From a bacterium (GTDB lineage Bacteria > Verrucomicrobiota > Verrucomicrobiia > Limisphaerales > UBA11358): a stretch of 43,386 nt of DNA. A program made the position numbers and the translations under genes. Below are positions 8,206 to 17,132 of this stretch, in pieces. How positions within the stretch are numbered: position 1 is the stretch's first letter; each line of letters starts with the position of its first letter. Location: positions 1 to 43,386 of the forward strand of contig JAKAFL010000005.1 in the NCBI GenBank assembly GCA_021817945.1. Direction: 5' to 3'. The notes under the pieces are model-generated. The model worked only from the letters and a program-made list of their open reading frames with translations, was not told the origin of the DNA and searched no databases.

Positions 8206-9405
8206 ATGACCGAGAAACCGCTGGCGGATGCAGCAAAAAGAAATGGGGTGGCGCTTGGCTGGCATCCTGATTTAATCTGTGCCGTGCGGCTGCATGACCG
8301 ATATTTGCTCCGGGAATTGATCACTCCACTGGCTTTTTGCCTTGGTGGATTCCTGGTGTTTTGGGTGTCTTTTTTCTTTTTTACGGAACTTGGGCACATG
8401 CAGGAAAGCAAGCTGCATGCTCTGGATTGTGTGGAGTACGCGGCAGCCATGACTCCGGGGTTTGTGGTGCTGGCGCTGCCCATAGCCTTGTTGCTGGCTT
8501 TGCTTTATGCTCTGACGCATCACGCCCGCTTTAATGAAATCACCGCACTTCGCGCGGCGGGCGTGGGCCTTTGGAGACTCTGCACCCCTTATTTTGCCGT
8601 CGGATTGGCGGCAGCGGTGGTTTATGGGGTGTTGAACGAAATGGTGGTGCCAACCGCCAATGCCTGGGCGCAAACCATTCTTAATCGTTACGTCATCACC
8701 GATGCGAATGCCCAGAGCCGGACCAAATTCTACAAATCCGGCTTCCACAACACCCGCGAGCACCGCATCTGGCAGATTGAGGAATACGACACCCAGACCC
8801 ATGTGATGCTGCATCCCAACGTGAACTGGGTTCTGCCTGATGGTTCCTGGCGCGCTTTGATTGCAGACCGGGGTGAATTCACCAATGGCGCATGGACATT
8901 TTTCAAGGTCCAACTTTTTGCCCAAAACGGTTTGCACGGAAACCTTTTGCCCCAATTGACGACTAATATTCTTGCCATGCCAAACTTTACGGAAACGCCC
9001 GCACAAGTGGCTCGCAACCTGGAATTCAGCGATTCGGAAGACCTGCTCAAATCTCACAGTGCTGATATTCCCATTCGGGAATTGTGGCCTTACCTGAGGG
9101 ATAACCCGGGCTTAACCGCGCCTGAAAAGGCAAAATTCCTCACCAAGTTATACGGAAGAATAACCGGACCGTTCACCTGCATCGTGGTGGTGTTGATCGC
9201 CATTCCTTTCGGGGCTGCCCCGGGCAGGCGCAACCTTTTTTTTGGCGTAGCCGGCAGCATCTTCATTTGTTTCTCCTTTTTCATCGTCCAGCAAATCGGG
9301 TTGGCCTTGGGCATGAATGCCATGCTCCCGGCCTGGCTGGCGGCGGCCCTCCCCAACCTGGCCTTCGCTGCCCTCGGCGTCTGGCTCACGGTTAGGATTC
9401 GGTGA
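8206..9405 (+). CDS. LptF/LptG-family permease (LPS export)
   Basis: A 399-residue inner-membrane permease of the YjgP/YjgQ (LptF/LptG) family, which works with LptB and LptC to pull LPS out of the inner membrane toward the Lpt bridge. Transmembrane segments are visible near the N-terminus (LITPLAFCLGGFLVFWVSFFFF and the ALPIALLLALLYAL region), followed by the conserved coupling region ARFNEITALRAAGVGLWRL, a large periplasmic beta domain (about 120-275) and C-terminal helices beginning GPFTCIVVVLIAIPFG. I cannot tell F from G. ATG at 8206 is chosen because GAGG sits 4 bases upstream and the permease homology begins just after it. No partner permease, lptB or lptC is present nearby. lpxA in the same window confirms an LPS-type envelope. 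Confidence 0.92.
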   Translation: MTEKPLADAAKRNGVALGWHPDLICAVRLHDRYLLRELITPLAFCLGGFLVFWVSFFFFTELGHMQESKLHALDCVEYAAAMTPGFVVLALPIALLLALLYALTHHARFNEITALRAAGVGLWRLCTPYFAVGLAAAVVYGVLNEMVVPTANAWAQTILNRYVITDANAQSRTKFYKSGFHNTREHRIWQIEEYDTQTHVMLHPNVNWVLPDGSWRALIADRGEFTNGAWTFFKVQLFAQNGLHGNLLPQLTTNILAMPNFTETPAQVARNLEFSDSEDLLKSHSADIPIRELWPYLRDNPGLTAPEKAKFLTKLYGRITGPFTCIVVVLIAIPFGAAPGRRNLFFGVAGSIFICFSFFIVQQIGLALGMNAMLPAWLAAALPNLAFAALGVWLTVRIR

Positions 9406-9529
9406 TGTTTCCACCCCACCGAATTTTTTCCCTCCCAGGCTTCATAGAACATATTTTATTTGCACCCAAACCTGCCTGGGTCAACAATCAGGCCACAGGC
9501 AATTGAGCGAGGAACTTCAAAAACTAGGA

Positions 9530-11236
9530 ATGTCCGATGGGCGGATGAGCCTGCTCTATCAGGTCAGCAGTGTCATCCACTCCACGCTGGATTCACAGGA
9601 GGCCCTGCAATTGATCGTGAGCGAGGCGGTGCGGGTGATGGAAGCCACCAGCGGGTCGCTGGTCCTGATCAATCCCAATACCCATTTCCTGGAAATTCTC
9701 GCCGCTCAAAACCTGTCCTCCTCCGCCAGAAAACTAAAACTCCGCGTGGGCGAGGGCATAACCGGCTGGGTGGCATGGCACGGAAAACCCGTGCGCTGCG
9801 GCGATGTCACCCAGGATGCCCGCTATGTCAGCGTTCGGCGCGATGTCCGGTCTGAACTGGCCGTTCCACTCGAGGTGCAGGGCGAGGTGCGGGGGGTTAT
9901 CAATGTGGACTCCGACCGGGTCAATGCCTTTTCCGTTGATGATCAAAACCTTTTGCAGGAATTGGCCCGCCAAGCTTCCAAGGTCATCCACAATACCTGG
10001 TTGTATGAACAGCTTCGGCTCAAGGTATCGCTCTTTGAAACCCTGGCCAATGTCAGCCGAACCATCAATTCCACACTCAACCTGGACGAAGCGCTGCGGG
10101 TAATCACCCGGGAGGCATGCGAATTGATGCGGGCACGAATGTGTTCGCTCATGTTGCTTAACGAAACTGGAGAGTGGCTGGATCTGCGGGCCAGCTTCGG
10201 CGCAGGCGAGGCCTATATCAAAAAACCCCACCTTTCCGTCGGTGAAAGCCTTCTCGGAGTGGTTGTCCGACGCAAAAAAGCCTTGCAAGTGGCTAATGTC
10301 CAAAGTGATTCACGTTATCAAAATGTTGAACTTGCCCGAAAGGAGAACCTGGTTTCACTACTCAGCGTACCCCTTATTTTTTCAGGGCAAGCCATTGGAA
10401 CAATCAATGTCTATACCGCCAAACATTATAATTTCTCCAATGAAGAAATCAAAATCCTCAGCGCCTTGGCCGAGTTATCTGCCATCGCCATAGAAAAAGC
10501 CCGGCTCTATGAGCGCCTTGTGGATGTGGAAGAACAAATGCGGCAAAACGAGAAACTCTCGGCCCTTGGACTTCTGGCAGCCGAGGTGGCCCACGAAATA
10601 CGCAACCCATTGACAGTAATGAAGTTGCTATATCATTCGCTCAACCTTAAATTCAGCCCCGGCGACCCTCGCGCCAAGGATAGCCAAGTCATTGAATCCA
10701 AGATGGAACACCTGAATAAGATCGTGGAACAAATCCTGGATTTTGCCCGCACCACGGAACCCAAATTAAACCCCGTCAACCTCAACGACTTGATTGAAGA
10801 ACTTGGGCTATTGGTTCGCCACAAGCTGGCCAACCAAAACATCCGCTTCGTTCGATCCTTGCAATCCAACCTTCCGATGGTAATGGGTGACACACCGCAA
10901 CTGGAACAGGCATTTTTGAATTTGATTCTCAATGCTGCGGAATCCATGGATAACGGAGGGTCATTAACGATAAAGACATATATTTCTAACACGAAAAGTG
11001 GATCTCAACAGGTGATTTTAGATTTTAAAGACACCGGCAAAGGAATGTCGCAAGAGCTTCGTCAGCGTGCTTTTAAAACGGTTCTAACTTCCACCAAGTT
11101 GAAAGGATCAGGACTGGGTCTGGCAATTGTTGGAAGGATCATTGAATCGCACCAAGGCAAAATTACCATTTTGTCCAAGACCGGAAGAGGCACCACCATC
11201 CGAATTTCTTTCCCCACCATGACATCCCCATCATGA
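9530..11236 (+). CDS. Soluble double-GAF sensor histidine kinase
   Basis: A sensor histidine kinase of about 568 residues with no membrane segment, so it senses a cytosolic signal. Two GAF domains come first (about 15-155 and 180-325), each closing with the usual pattern of the fold (VPLEVQGEVRGVINVDS and VPLIFSGQAIGTINVYTA). A short coiled coil leads to the HisKA domain, with the phosphate-accepting His355 in VAHEIRNPL. The HATPase domain has the N box (LNLILNAAES), DTGKGM and GSGLGLAI. No receiver domain or response regulator is in the window, so it is an orphan kinase here. The start is uncertain: ATG 9530 is given, TTG 9503 (CAGG upstream) and ATG 9545 are alternatives. The open frame extends back into the permease gene but that part is not protein-like. 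Confidence 0.9.
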   Translation: MSDGRMSLLYQVSSVIHSTLDSQEALQLIVSEAVRVMEATSGSLVLINPNTHFLEILAAQNLSSSARKLKLRVGEGITGWVAWHGKPVRCGDVTQDARYVSVRRDVRSELAVPLEVQGEVRGVINVDSDRVNAFSVDDQNLLQELARQASKVIHNTWLYEQLRLKVSLFETLANVSRTINSTLNLDEALRVITREACELMRARMCSLMLLNETGEWLDLRASFGAGEAYIKKPHLSVGESLLGVVVRRKKALQVANVQSDSRYQNVELARKENLVSLLSVPLIFSGQAIGTINVYTAKHYNFSNEEIKILSALAELSAIAIEKARLYERLVDVEEQMRQNEKLSALGLLAAEVAHEIRNPLTVMKLLYHSLNLKFSPGDPRAKDSQVIESKMEHLNKIVEQILDFARTTEPKLNPVNLNDLIEELGLLVRHKLANQNIRFVRSLQSNLPMVMGDTPQLEQAFLNLILNAAESMDNGGSLTIKTYISNTKSGSQQVILDFKDTGKGMSQELRQRAFKTVLTSTKLKGSGLGLAIVGRIIESHQGKITILSKTGRGTTIRISFPTMTSPS

Positions 11237-11443
11237 GAGCTTCCGCTTGATTCTTGATTCATTTCACATTCGAGATTTGAAAGGTGATTTAACTTTATTC
11301 CAATCGTCTGGCTTGGGCACAGAGATAAAATTCTGGTGAATGGGCCGATATTTATTATTCTTATTAGGCTGGAACCGTTTGCCTTTGGAGATTTTTCCAG
11401 GCGTGAAGAAAGTACTGGCTCGGTTTGGTGATTAGGGAATGAC
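11237..11443. promoter_or_regulatory. AT-rich gap upstream of mnmG
   Basis: A 207-base gap between the histidine kinase and mnmG. It is AT-rich in the middle (GATATTTATTATTCTTATTA near 11350) and should hold the mnmG promoter, but I could not fix -35/-10 boxes. No DnaA boxes were found, although in E. coli oriC lies beside this gene. Confidence 0.3.
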
Positions 11444-13423
11444 ATGTATAAGTATCCAAAACAATATGATGTAATAGTGGTTGGAGCAGGCCATGCCGGG
11501 GTGGAAGCGGCCTTGGCAGCGGCCCGCATGGGATGCTCCACCCTGCTGCTCACCATCAATGCGGATTCCATTGGACAAATGTCTTGTAATCCAGCCATTG
11601 GCGGACTGGCCAAGGGTCATCTCGTGCGAGAAATTGACGCTCTCGGGGGAGAAATGGGCAAGGCCACCGATATGACTGGACTACAGTTCCGGATGCTCAA
11701 TCAGAAGAAAGGACCGGCAGTTTGGGCTCCACGTGCTCAATGTGATAAAAAGGCTTATCAATTTCGTCTAAAATGGGTTTGCGAATCCCAACCTAATTTG
11801 GACGTAAAACAAGGTCAAAGCGCACGCATTCTTCATGAGAATAACGAGGCAATGGGTGTGGAAACCACATTAGAAGTGCAGTACCACGGAAAAACTGTTG
11901 TTATAACCACCGGCACATTTTTACGTGGACTCATGCACATCGGAAAAAATCAGCAATCAGGAGGACGTGCTGGTGACTCCGCAGCGATGAGCCTGTCCGG
12001 ATCGCTTAAGGAATTAGGCTTGAAGTTGAGCCGGCTTAAGACAGGCACCCCACCCCGCCTACTCCGTAAATCCATTGATTTTTCAAAAATGGAACCCCAA
12101 TTCGGGGATGAACCCATTCCTTACTTTTCGTTTTGGAAAGAAGATTTGTTCCACGTGGAACAATCCCACGTACCAAATCCCATCCCCCACCTTTCCAACG
12201 GAAAATATCCGCCAGGCTCCATTCTAGACCGAATTAACGGCCAATTGGCCTGCCACATTACTCACACGACCACCAAAACAGCAGAGATCATACGGCAAAA
12301 TCTTCATAAATCACCCATGTATTCGGGCCAAATTGAAGGCGTTGGCCCAAGGTATTGTCCCTCCATTGAAGATAAAATCGTAAAATTTGCTGAAAAAGAT
12401 CGGCACCAGATTTTTTTGGAACCCGAAGGCATTGGTACCGATGAATACTACGTGAATGGTTGTTCCACCAGTTTGCCATTTGAGGTTCAGGTGGAAATGG
12501 TGAGAACAATCATTGGCTGCGAGAACGCGGAAATATTAAGACCCGCCTACGCCGTGGAATATGACTTTGCCCACCCGACACAGCTATACCCATCACTCGA
12601 AACCAAATCCTGCAAAAATCTGTATCTGGCAGGTCAAATCAATGGCACTTCCGGCTACGAAGAAGCTGCGGCTCAAGGTCTGATGGCCGGCATCAATGCC
12701 GCTCTGCGTGTTCAAAAACGCGACCCAGTGATTCTCCGCAGAGACCAAGCTTACATCGGCGTGTTGATTGATGATTTGGTTACCAAGGGCACCGTGGAGC
12801 CATATCGAATGTTTACATCCAGAGCAGAATATCGCCTACTCCTGCGACAAGACAATGCCGACCTGCGGATGTGTCCCATTGGAATAGATATTGGCTTGCT
12901 CCCCAAAAGAGACCAGGCCCGTTTTCTTTCCAAAAAATCCATTTTGGATGACGAATTGCATCGCCTTCACAATACTCATATTCAAAATGATTCCTTGGCC
13001 AAAATTTTATCCCGACCGGAAACATCCTATCTCAATCTGCCAGGAGCGTTGAAAGATCTACCTGCTGATATCATCCAACACTTGGAGATTTCAATCAAAT
13101 ATGCGGGCTACGTGGAACGCCAAGAATTGGAGGTGGGAAGAATGAAAAGTTGGGAAGAGAAACAAATCCCCGCTTCGTTGGACTATTCTCAAGTACCCAG
13201 TCTGCGATTGGAGGCTCGACAGAAATTATCCAACATCAGACCCCAAACAATTGGCCAAGCAGGGCGCATCTCCGGGGTGTCGCCGGCAGACATCAGCATA
13301 TTGCTGGTCTGGATGAAACGTATGAACAATGGAAAGCATCCAAACCAAAACAGGCATGAGGACAATCTTTCAAAGGCCGATGGAAATGACGAATGTTTGG
13401 GTTGCGGCCTTGAAGGAAGTTGA
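11444..13423 (+). CDS. mnmG: tRNA uridine-5-carboxymethylaminomethyl modification enzyme MnmG (GidA)
   Basis: The FAD- and folate-dependent partner of MnmE, which adds the carboxymethylaminomethyl group to the wobble uridine of certain tRNAs. FAD-binding GAGHAG is at residues 14-19, and the family signatures SCNPAIGGLAKGHLVREIDALGG (from 48), the GVGPRYCPSIEDK region, FLEPEG and the AAAQGLMAGINAA region are all present. At 659 residues it is about 30 longer than E. coli MnmG. Part of the excess is a segment of about 25 residues near 232-266, between YFSF and CHITHT, that the E. coli and B. subtilis proteins (from memory) lack. It encodes a perfect parS site (codons 235-240). The rest is a polar tail after the conserved GVSPADISILLVWMKR. 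rsmG, parA and parB, frequent neighbours of mnmG, are not adjacent. Confidence 0.97.
   Translation: MYKYPKQYDVIVVGAGHAGVEAALAAARMGCSTLLLTINADSIGQMSCNPAIGGLAKGHLVREIDALGGEMGKATDMTGLQFRMLNQKKGPAVWAPRAQCDKKAYQFRLKWVCESQPNLDVKQGQSARILHENNEAMGVETTLEVQYHGKTVVITTGTFLRGLMHIGKNQQSGGRAGDSAAMSLSGSLKELGLKLSRLKTGTPPRLLRKSIDFSKMEPQFGDEPIPYFSFWKEDLFHVEQSHVPNPIPHLSNGKYPPGSILDRINGQLACHITHTTTKTAEIIRQNLHKSPMYSGQIEGVGPRYCPSIEDKIVKFAEKDRHQIFLEPEGIGTDEYYVNGCSTSLPFEVQVEMVRTIIGCENAEILRPAYAVEYDFAHPTQLYPSLETKSCKNLYLAGQINGTSGYEEAAAQGLMAGINAALRVQKRDPVILRRDQAYIGVLIDDLVTKGTVEPYRMFTSRAEYRLLLRQDNADLRMCPIGIDIGLLPKRDQARFLSKKSILDDELHRLHNTHIQNDSLAKILSRPETSYLNLPGALKDLPADIIQHLEISIKYAGYVERQELEVGRMKSWEEKQIPASLDYSQVPSLRLEARQKLSNIRPQTIGQAGRISGVSPADISILLVWMKRMNNGKHPNQNRHEDNLSKADGNDECLGCGLEGS
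12147..12162. promoter_or_regulatory. parS: parS centromere site (ParB-binding) inside mnmG
   Basis: TGTTCCACGTGGAACA is a perfect 16-bp palindrome that fits the chromosomal parS consensus TGTTNCACGTGNAACA at every defined position and is the form found in Pseudomonas. With its flanks the palindrome grows to 18 bp (12146-12163). ParB dimers load here as CTP-dependent clamps and spread, and ParA and SMC then act to segregate the origin region. It is read through as Leu-Phe-His-Val-Glu-Gln of MnmG and lies in a segment that looks inserted. parS sites are usually within a small distance of oriC. Confidence 0.85.
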
Positions 13424-13489
13424 GAAACCACGAACCTTCTTGCAAAACCTCGAATTTATCAGCCTGATCGCCCGATTCAAATTTACACA

Positions 13490-13625
13490 AAATGTTTATT
13501 TAGTGGTATTTATGAATGTTTTAGGGTTTTAACGCCGTTTACAAATTTCCGCAGAATCTCTTTTAATTTTTTATTATGTATATTAGTATTTATACTTTTT
13601 AAATTTTGTTGATCACACGCTGCCA
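13490..13625. other. Very AT-rich tract downstream of mnmG
   Basis: The 236-base gap between mnmG and the convergent DedA gene contains a markedly AT-rich stretch (runs such as CTTTTAATTTTTTATTATG around 13560). It holds no DnaA box and no clear hairpin terminator. It could be an easily melted element or a transcription end; I can support neither firmly. Confidence 0.3.
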
Positions 13626-13659
13626 AACCCATTATGGAGCTGCCAACTCTCAACACTAT

Positions 13660-14322
13660 TTACCGGGATTTACCGGAAGTGGTGCCACTCTGGTTGCTGC
13701 GTGAAACCTGGCGGTGCACAAAAAAGTAATACAGCCCGCCCAGCGCCAGAACGGTTCCGCCCACCCAGGCGATGACTTCGTGCATTTGGCCTTTGGAAAT
13801 ATCAGCCCCTATCTTCACGCCAAGGGCGCAAAGGACAGAACACCAGATGGTGGAACCCGCGAGTGTGAAAAGTGAAAAACGCCAGTAATTAAATTTGGTT
13901 ATTCCGGCGGGGATGCCTACCAACTGCCTCGCGCCGGGCAACAGCCTGGCAATAAACACCCCCGCGCTGCCGTAATGCGCGGACCAAACCTCAGCTTTTT
14001 GGATTTTATCAGGTGAGATCAAAACCAATCGTCCGAAGCGAAGCAAAAATGGCCTGCCCGCAAGCCGGGCCAGCCAATAGACAAGGGATGCGCCCAGCCA
14101 AGAACCTGCAGCCCCGGCAAGAACAATTCCAGCAAGGCTGAGATGGATTTTGCCCGTGTGAGACCAACTTGCGGCCAAGGGGATGATGCTCTCGCTGGGC
14201 AGTGGCATGACGGAACTCTCCATGACCATCAGCAGGCCCACCACACTGTAGCCTCCGGTTTCCAAGGCGTGTTGATACCAGGCCAGCAGCGAATCGAGTA
14301 AATGCTTTGGCATACAGGCCAT
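13660..14322 (-). CDS. DedA-family membrane protein
   Basis: A 220-residue polytopic inner-membrane protein of the DedA/SNARE-associated family; several members flip undecaprenyl phosphate or phospholipids or support envelope homeostasis. The signature residues are present: MESSVMPLPSESIIPLAA (about 34-51), with its conserved Glu and Pro, GSWLGASLVYWLARLAG, and the RLLPGARQLVGIPAG re-entrant motif (about 125-139) with the two arginines thought essential. Four to five hydrophobic segments are visible, and the C-terminus is a short Ser/Arg-rich tail. It is convergent with mnmG and divergent from glnB. ATG at 14322 and ATG at 14313 are both possible and neither has a good ribosome site. The exact transported lipid cannot be read from the sequence. 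Confidence 0.93.
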   Translation of the reverse strand: MACMPKHLLDSLLAWYQHALETGGYSVVGLLMVMESSVMPLPSESIIPLAASWSHTGKIHLSLAGIVLAGAAGSWLGASLVYWLARLAGRPFLLRFGRLVLISPDKIQKAEVWSAHYGSAGVFIARLLPGARQLVGIPAGITKFNYWRFSLFTLAGSTIWCSVLCALGVKIGADISKGQMHEVIAWVGGTVLALGGLYYFFVHRQVSRSNQSGTTSGKSR

Positions 14323-14420
14323 GTTATAAACACAAATGTGTAAAAAATGAATGGAATTCCATGCAGGTTGGAAAAATCATGTGAGAAAAACCCGGTTTAG
14401 ATGGGATATCCGCTATTCAG

Positions 14421-14486
14421 TAGAGTAGGCGGAACGGACGGGTTGAATAGGCACAAGGCCAATGACCGTCTCGCTCCGCCTACCCT
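14421..14486. repeat. Imperfect inverted repeat (REP-like) before glnB
   Basis: Left arm TAGAGTAGGCGGAACGGACGG and right arm CCGTCTCGCTCCGCCTACCCTA pair over about 18 bases with two or three mismatches, around a 23-base centre. The arms' GTAGGCGG core looks like a dispersed intergenic repeat unit. It lies in the divergent gap between the DedA gene and glnB, far enough from both ATGs to be a mobile or structural element instead of an operator. Confidence 0.5.
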
Positions 14487-14541
14487 AATCAATGAACCTA
14501 AACTCCCGGCTTTCTTATCCAAGCCCACCCCCTTATGCTGA

Positions 14542-14889
<348 letters not shown>

Positions 14890-14934
14890 CCCGGTCCAGC
14901 ATCTCTTGAAAGATGGGTGGGGTTGGAATCCGGC

Positions 14935-15825
14935 TCAAGCCTTGGTCTGACTGAAGATCGCATCAAGTTCGGCACTGTAGCCGGAGCGAAAGTCCGGATG
15001 CCGGAAGCTGTATTCCAGTTCGGTTCGCAATTTCCGCCCACACACGCGCTTGTTGCTGTTGCCCCTGCGCCGCGCCTTGGCCTCTGTGCCGCCAGGCGGC
15101 ATGGGCCGTCCCGTCCTTTCGGATAACCAACGGAAGAATTCCGCTTGCGTCACAGGTTCGTGATCCACGGCATTATACACCTCGCCAGGGCGCCCGCGCT
15201 GCAAGGCCGCATGAATGCACCCCACCACATCCTCCCTGTGAATCATGTTCATGATTCGGTTCCCTTCGCCTTCCATCCTGGCCTGGCCGCGTAAAAATGT
15301 TTTGAAAGCAAAGCCCCGGCCCGGCCCGTAAATACCCGCTAATCTTAGGATGACAGCCGGAATGGCGGAAGGCCCCTCCATGGATGCAGCCTGCAACAAG
15401 CGCCTTTCAGTGGCTGCCAAAACCTGCGCCGGTTCGGTGATTGGCTCCGTGGGGCTGTTTTCATCCACCACACTTCCATCCTCCTGCCCATAAACGCTCG
15501 TGCTGCTGGTGTAAACGAGTTTTTGGGGCGGAGCCTTCTCCAGCCAATGCAGCAAATGGTTGGTTCCATCGAGGTAGATGGACTGGTAATGGTCCATTTT
15601 CCCGCCGGCTGCAACCGAGTGGACCACCCAGTCAAATCCCGTGGGCACTCCGTGCAGTCCATCGGGCCGGGTGATGTCTGCAAACCAAGGCGTAACCCCG
15701 GCCTCCCGCAGGGCTTCTTCATTCTCCCTGCTCCTCTTGATTCCATGCACCTCATGCCCATGACTTGCCAGGCGCCGTCCCAGTTCCAATCCCACATAAC
15801 CGCATCCCACTATCAATACACGCAT
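14935..15825 (-). CDS. NAD-dependent epimerase/dehydratase-like SDR protein
   Basis: A 296-residue extended short-chain dehydrogenase-like protein. The nucleotide-binding motif is GCGYVGLELG at residues 7-16, followed by the acidic-loop region and the VVHSVAAGG turn. The family's catalytic Tyr appears in TSSTSVYGQ (about 107-115), but no Lys sits three or four residues later (YGQEDG), so activity may differ from a classical epimerase. A RLAGIYGPGR segment (about 163-172) and HREDVVGCIHAAL (about 196-208) match the YeeZ-like and nucleoside-diphosphate-sugar epimerase group. The substrate is unknown. It is convergent with glnB, with a gap of about 45 bases, and lies downstream of the Ppx/GppA gene, about 56 bases apart on the same strand. 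Confidence 0.85.
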   Translation of the reverse strand: MRVLIVGCGYVGLELGRRLASHGHEVHGIKRSRENEEALREAGVTPWFADITRPDGLHGVPTGFDWVVHSVAAGGKMDHYQSIYLDGTNHLLHWLEKAPPQKLVYTSSTSVYGQEDGSVVDENSPTEPITEPAQVLAATERRLLQAASMEGPSAIPAVILRLAGIYGPGRGFAFKTFLRGQARMEGEGNRIMNMIHREDVVGCIHAALQRGRPGEVYNAVDHEPVTQAEFFRWLSERTGRPMPPGGTEAKARRRGNSNKRVCGRKLRTELEYSFRHPDFRSGYSAELDAIFSQTKA

Positions 15826-15881
15826 AACTCACAAATCCAAAAGGTCCCCTACAAATCATTCGTTCAAATTGGCCGAAATCA

Positions 15882-16859
15882 TCAGCTTGGAACAACCTCC
15901 CGGTCGCGGGGACCATGGACAAAATCCGGATCCATCACAGCCGCAAAACGCAGCCCCCGTGTGCTCACGCGCAAGGTCCTGAAACCAAACTCAGCCATTA
16001 CTTCCTCAAAAATCAACACCCCGGACAAAATGATGTCCGCACGCTGCTTTGGCAGACCGGGTATTAACCGCCGTTCCGCCAATGGCAATGACCAGAGTTT
16101 TTGCCGGTGCTCCTGAATCCGCTCAAAGGCAAGTTGGGCGCGATCAATCCGTTTACGATCAAACAAGTCCAAGCCTTGATCAACCCGGGCCAGGATGCTG
16201 GTGGTGCCACCGGTGCCCACCAGGCGCAATTCCCCATTGATGCGCTGGCAGGCCGGATCCACCAAGGGACGCACTTCACGCCGCAAAAACTGCCGCACCC
16301 ATTCGCGGCATGTTTCGAATTCGGCTTGGGTGGGCGGGTCCTGATGGGGGAATTTTTCGAACAGACGAACCGTTCCCAGGGGAAAACTATGGCCAAAAAG
16401 TTTAATGCGCCCCTGGCCCACCACCCATTCAGTGCTGCCGCCTCCCACATCGAGGATCGCCAGTGGATGGCCTGCAAGTTCTGGATCGGTTGTCACCCCT
16501 TGGAAGGCCCATTCCGCTTCCTTGGCGCCTGAAATGATTTCTGTCTTGAGACCGCAAGCACGCTCGATGCAAACAGTCAAATCCTCAGGGTTTAGCGCAT
16601 CACGCGCAGCGCTTGTGGCCACCACACGGACACCCAGGGCACCTTTGTCCCTGGCAATCTGGTCAAATTCCCACACGGCCTCGGCCGTGTGCGCCAGATT
16701 TTCTGGCTGCAACCGGTTGGTCTGGTAAAAGCCCTGGCCCAGCCGGGTCTGCCTGCTTTCCTCATGAATGGGCACCACGTCCCGCCCCTTCACATCTGCC
16801 ACCAGCAGCTTCACGGAGTTGGTTCCCACATCAATAATTGCCCGACGCATCATTTCCAT
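15882..16859 (-). CDS. Exopolyphosphatase / pppGpp phosphohydrolase (Ppx/GppA family)
   Basis: A cytosolic hydrolase of the ASKHA-fold Ppx/GppA family, which removes phosphate from polyphosphate or from pppGpp. The first phosphate loop is IIDVGTNSVKLLVADV (about 6-21), the GAKEAEWAFQGV segment carries the conserved Glu, the second loop is ILDVGGGSTEWVVG and the third is LVGTGGTTSILA. At about 325 residues it holds only the two core domains and lacks the long C-terminal HD-like half of E. coli Ppx (about 513 residues), so it is the short form. ATG at 16859 is chosen because GGTG lies 8 bases upstream; GTG at 16868 is in frame too. The neighbouring sixA on the opposite strand may reflect a shared phosphate role, but this is a weak inference. 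Confidence 0.92.
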   Translation of the reverse strand: MEMMRRAIIDVGTNSVKLLVADVKGRDVVPIHEESRQTRLGQGFYQTNRLQPENLAHTAEAVWEFDQIARDKGALGVRVVATSAARDALNPEDLTVCIERACGLKTEIISGAKEAEWAFQGVTTDPELAGHPLAILDVGGGSTEWVVGQGRIKLFGHSFPLGTVRLFEKFPHQDPPTQAEFETCREWVRQFLRREVRPLVDPACQRINGELRLVGTGGTTSILARVDQGLDLFDRKRIDRAQLAFERIQEHRQKLWSLPLAERRLIPGLPKQRADIILSGVLIFEEVMAEFGFRTLRVSTRGLRFAAVMDPDFVHGPRDREVVPS

Positions 16860-17132
16860 GGTGCACACACCTTACCAGTCCGGCGCTCGTTCCCAAATCA
16901 TTTTCACTCATCTGAGCCAAAGCATCCAGCTTGCCTCGCACAGATTTCCCTTTAACCCGAAAAGCAGAATTGAAAAGATCAGGATGCGGCAAAATGCTGG
17001 AGCGGAAACTCTTTGGAAAAATCAAAACCATACCTGAAGCGGTCTGGTAAGATTTTTCCAAATAGTTTGCGCCCAGTAGATTGGCGCAGACTGGCCTTTT
17101 GAATTTCGATTTTCGGGTTTAATCTGGCTGCC
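16860..17132. promoter_or_regulatory. Divergent gap between ppx/gppA and sixA, with small hairpin
   Basis: A 273-base divergent gap that must hold promoters for both sides. It contains a 6-bp stem, TGCGCC (17068-17073) with GGCGCA (17083-17088), 45 bases before the sixA ATG. No -35/-10 pair could be assigned with confidence. Confidence 0.3.

Noticed and set aside
13329..13532. 67-codon plus-strand frame overlapping the end of mnmG
   Set aside because: It overlaps the mnmG tail and ends in the AT-rich gap. Part of it (from 13380) looks somewhat protein-like, but without family similarity or a good ribosome site I cannot support it.
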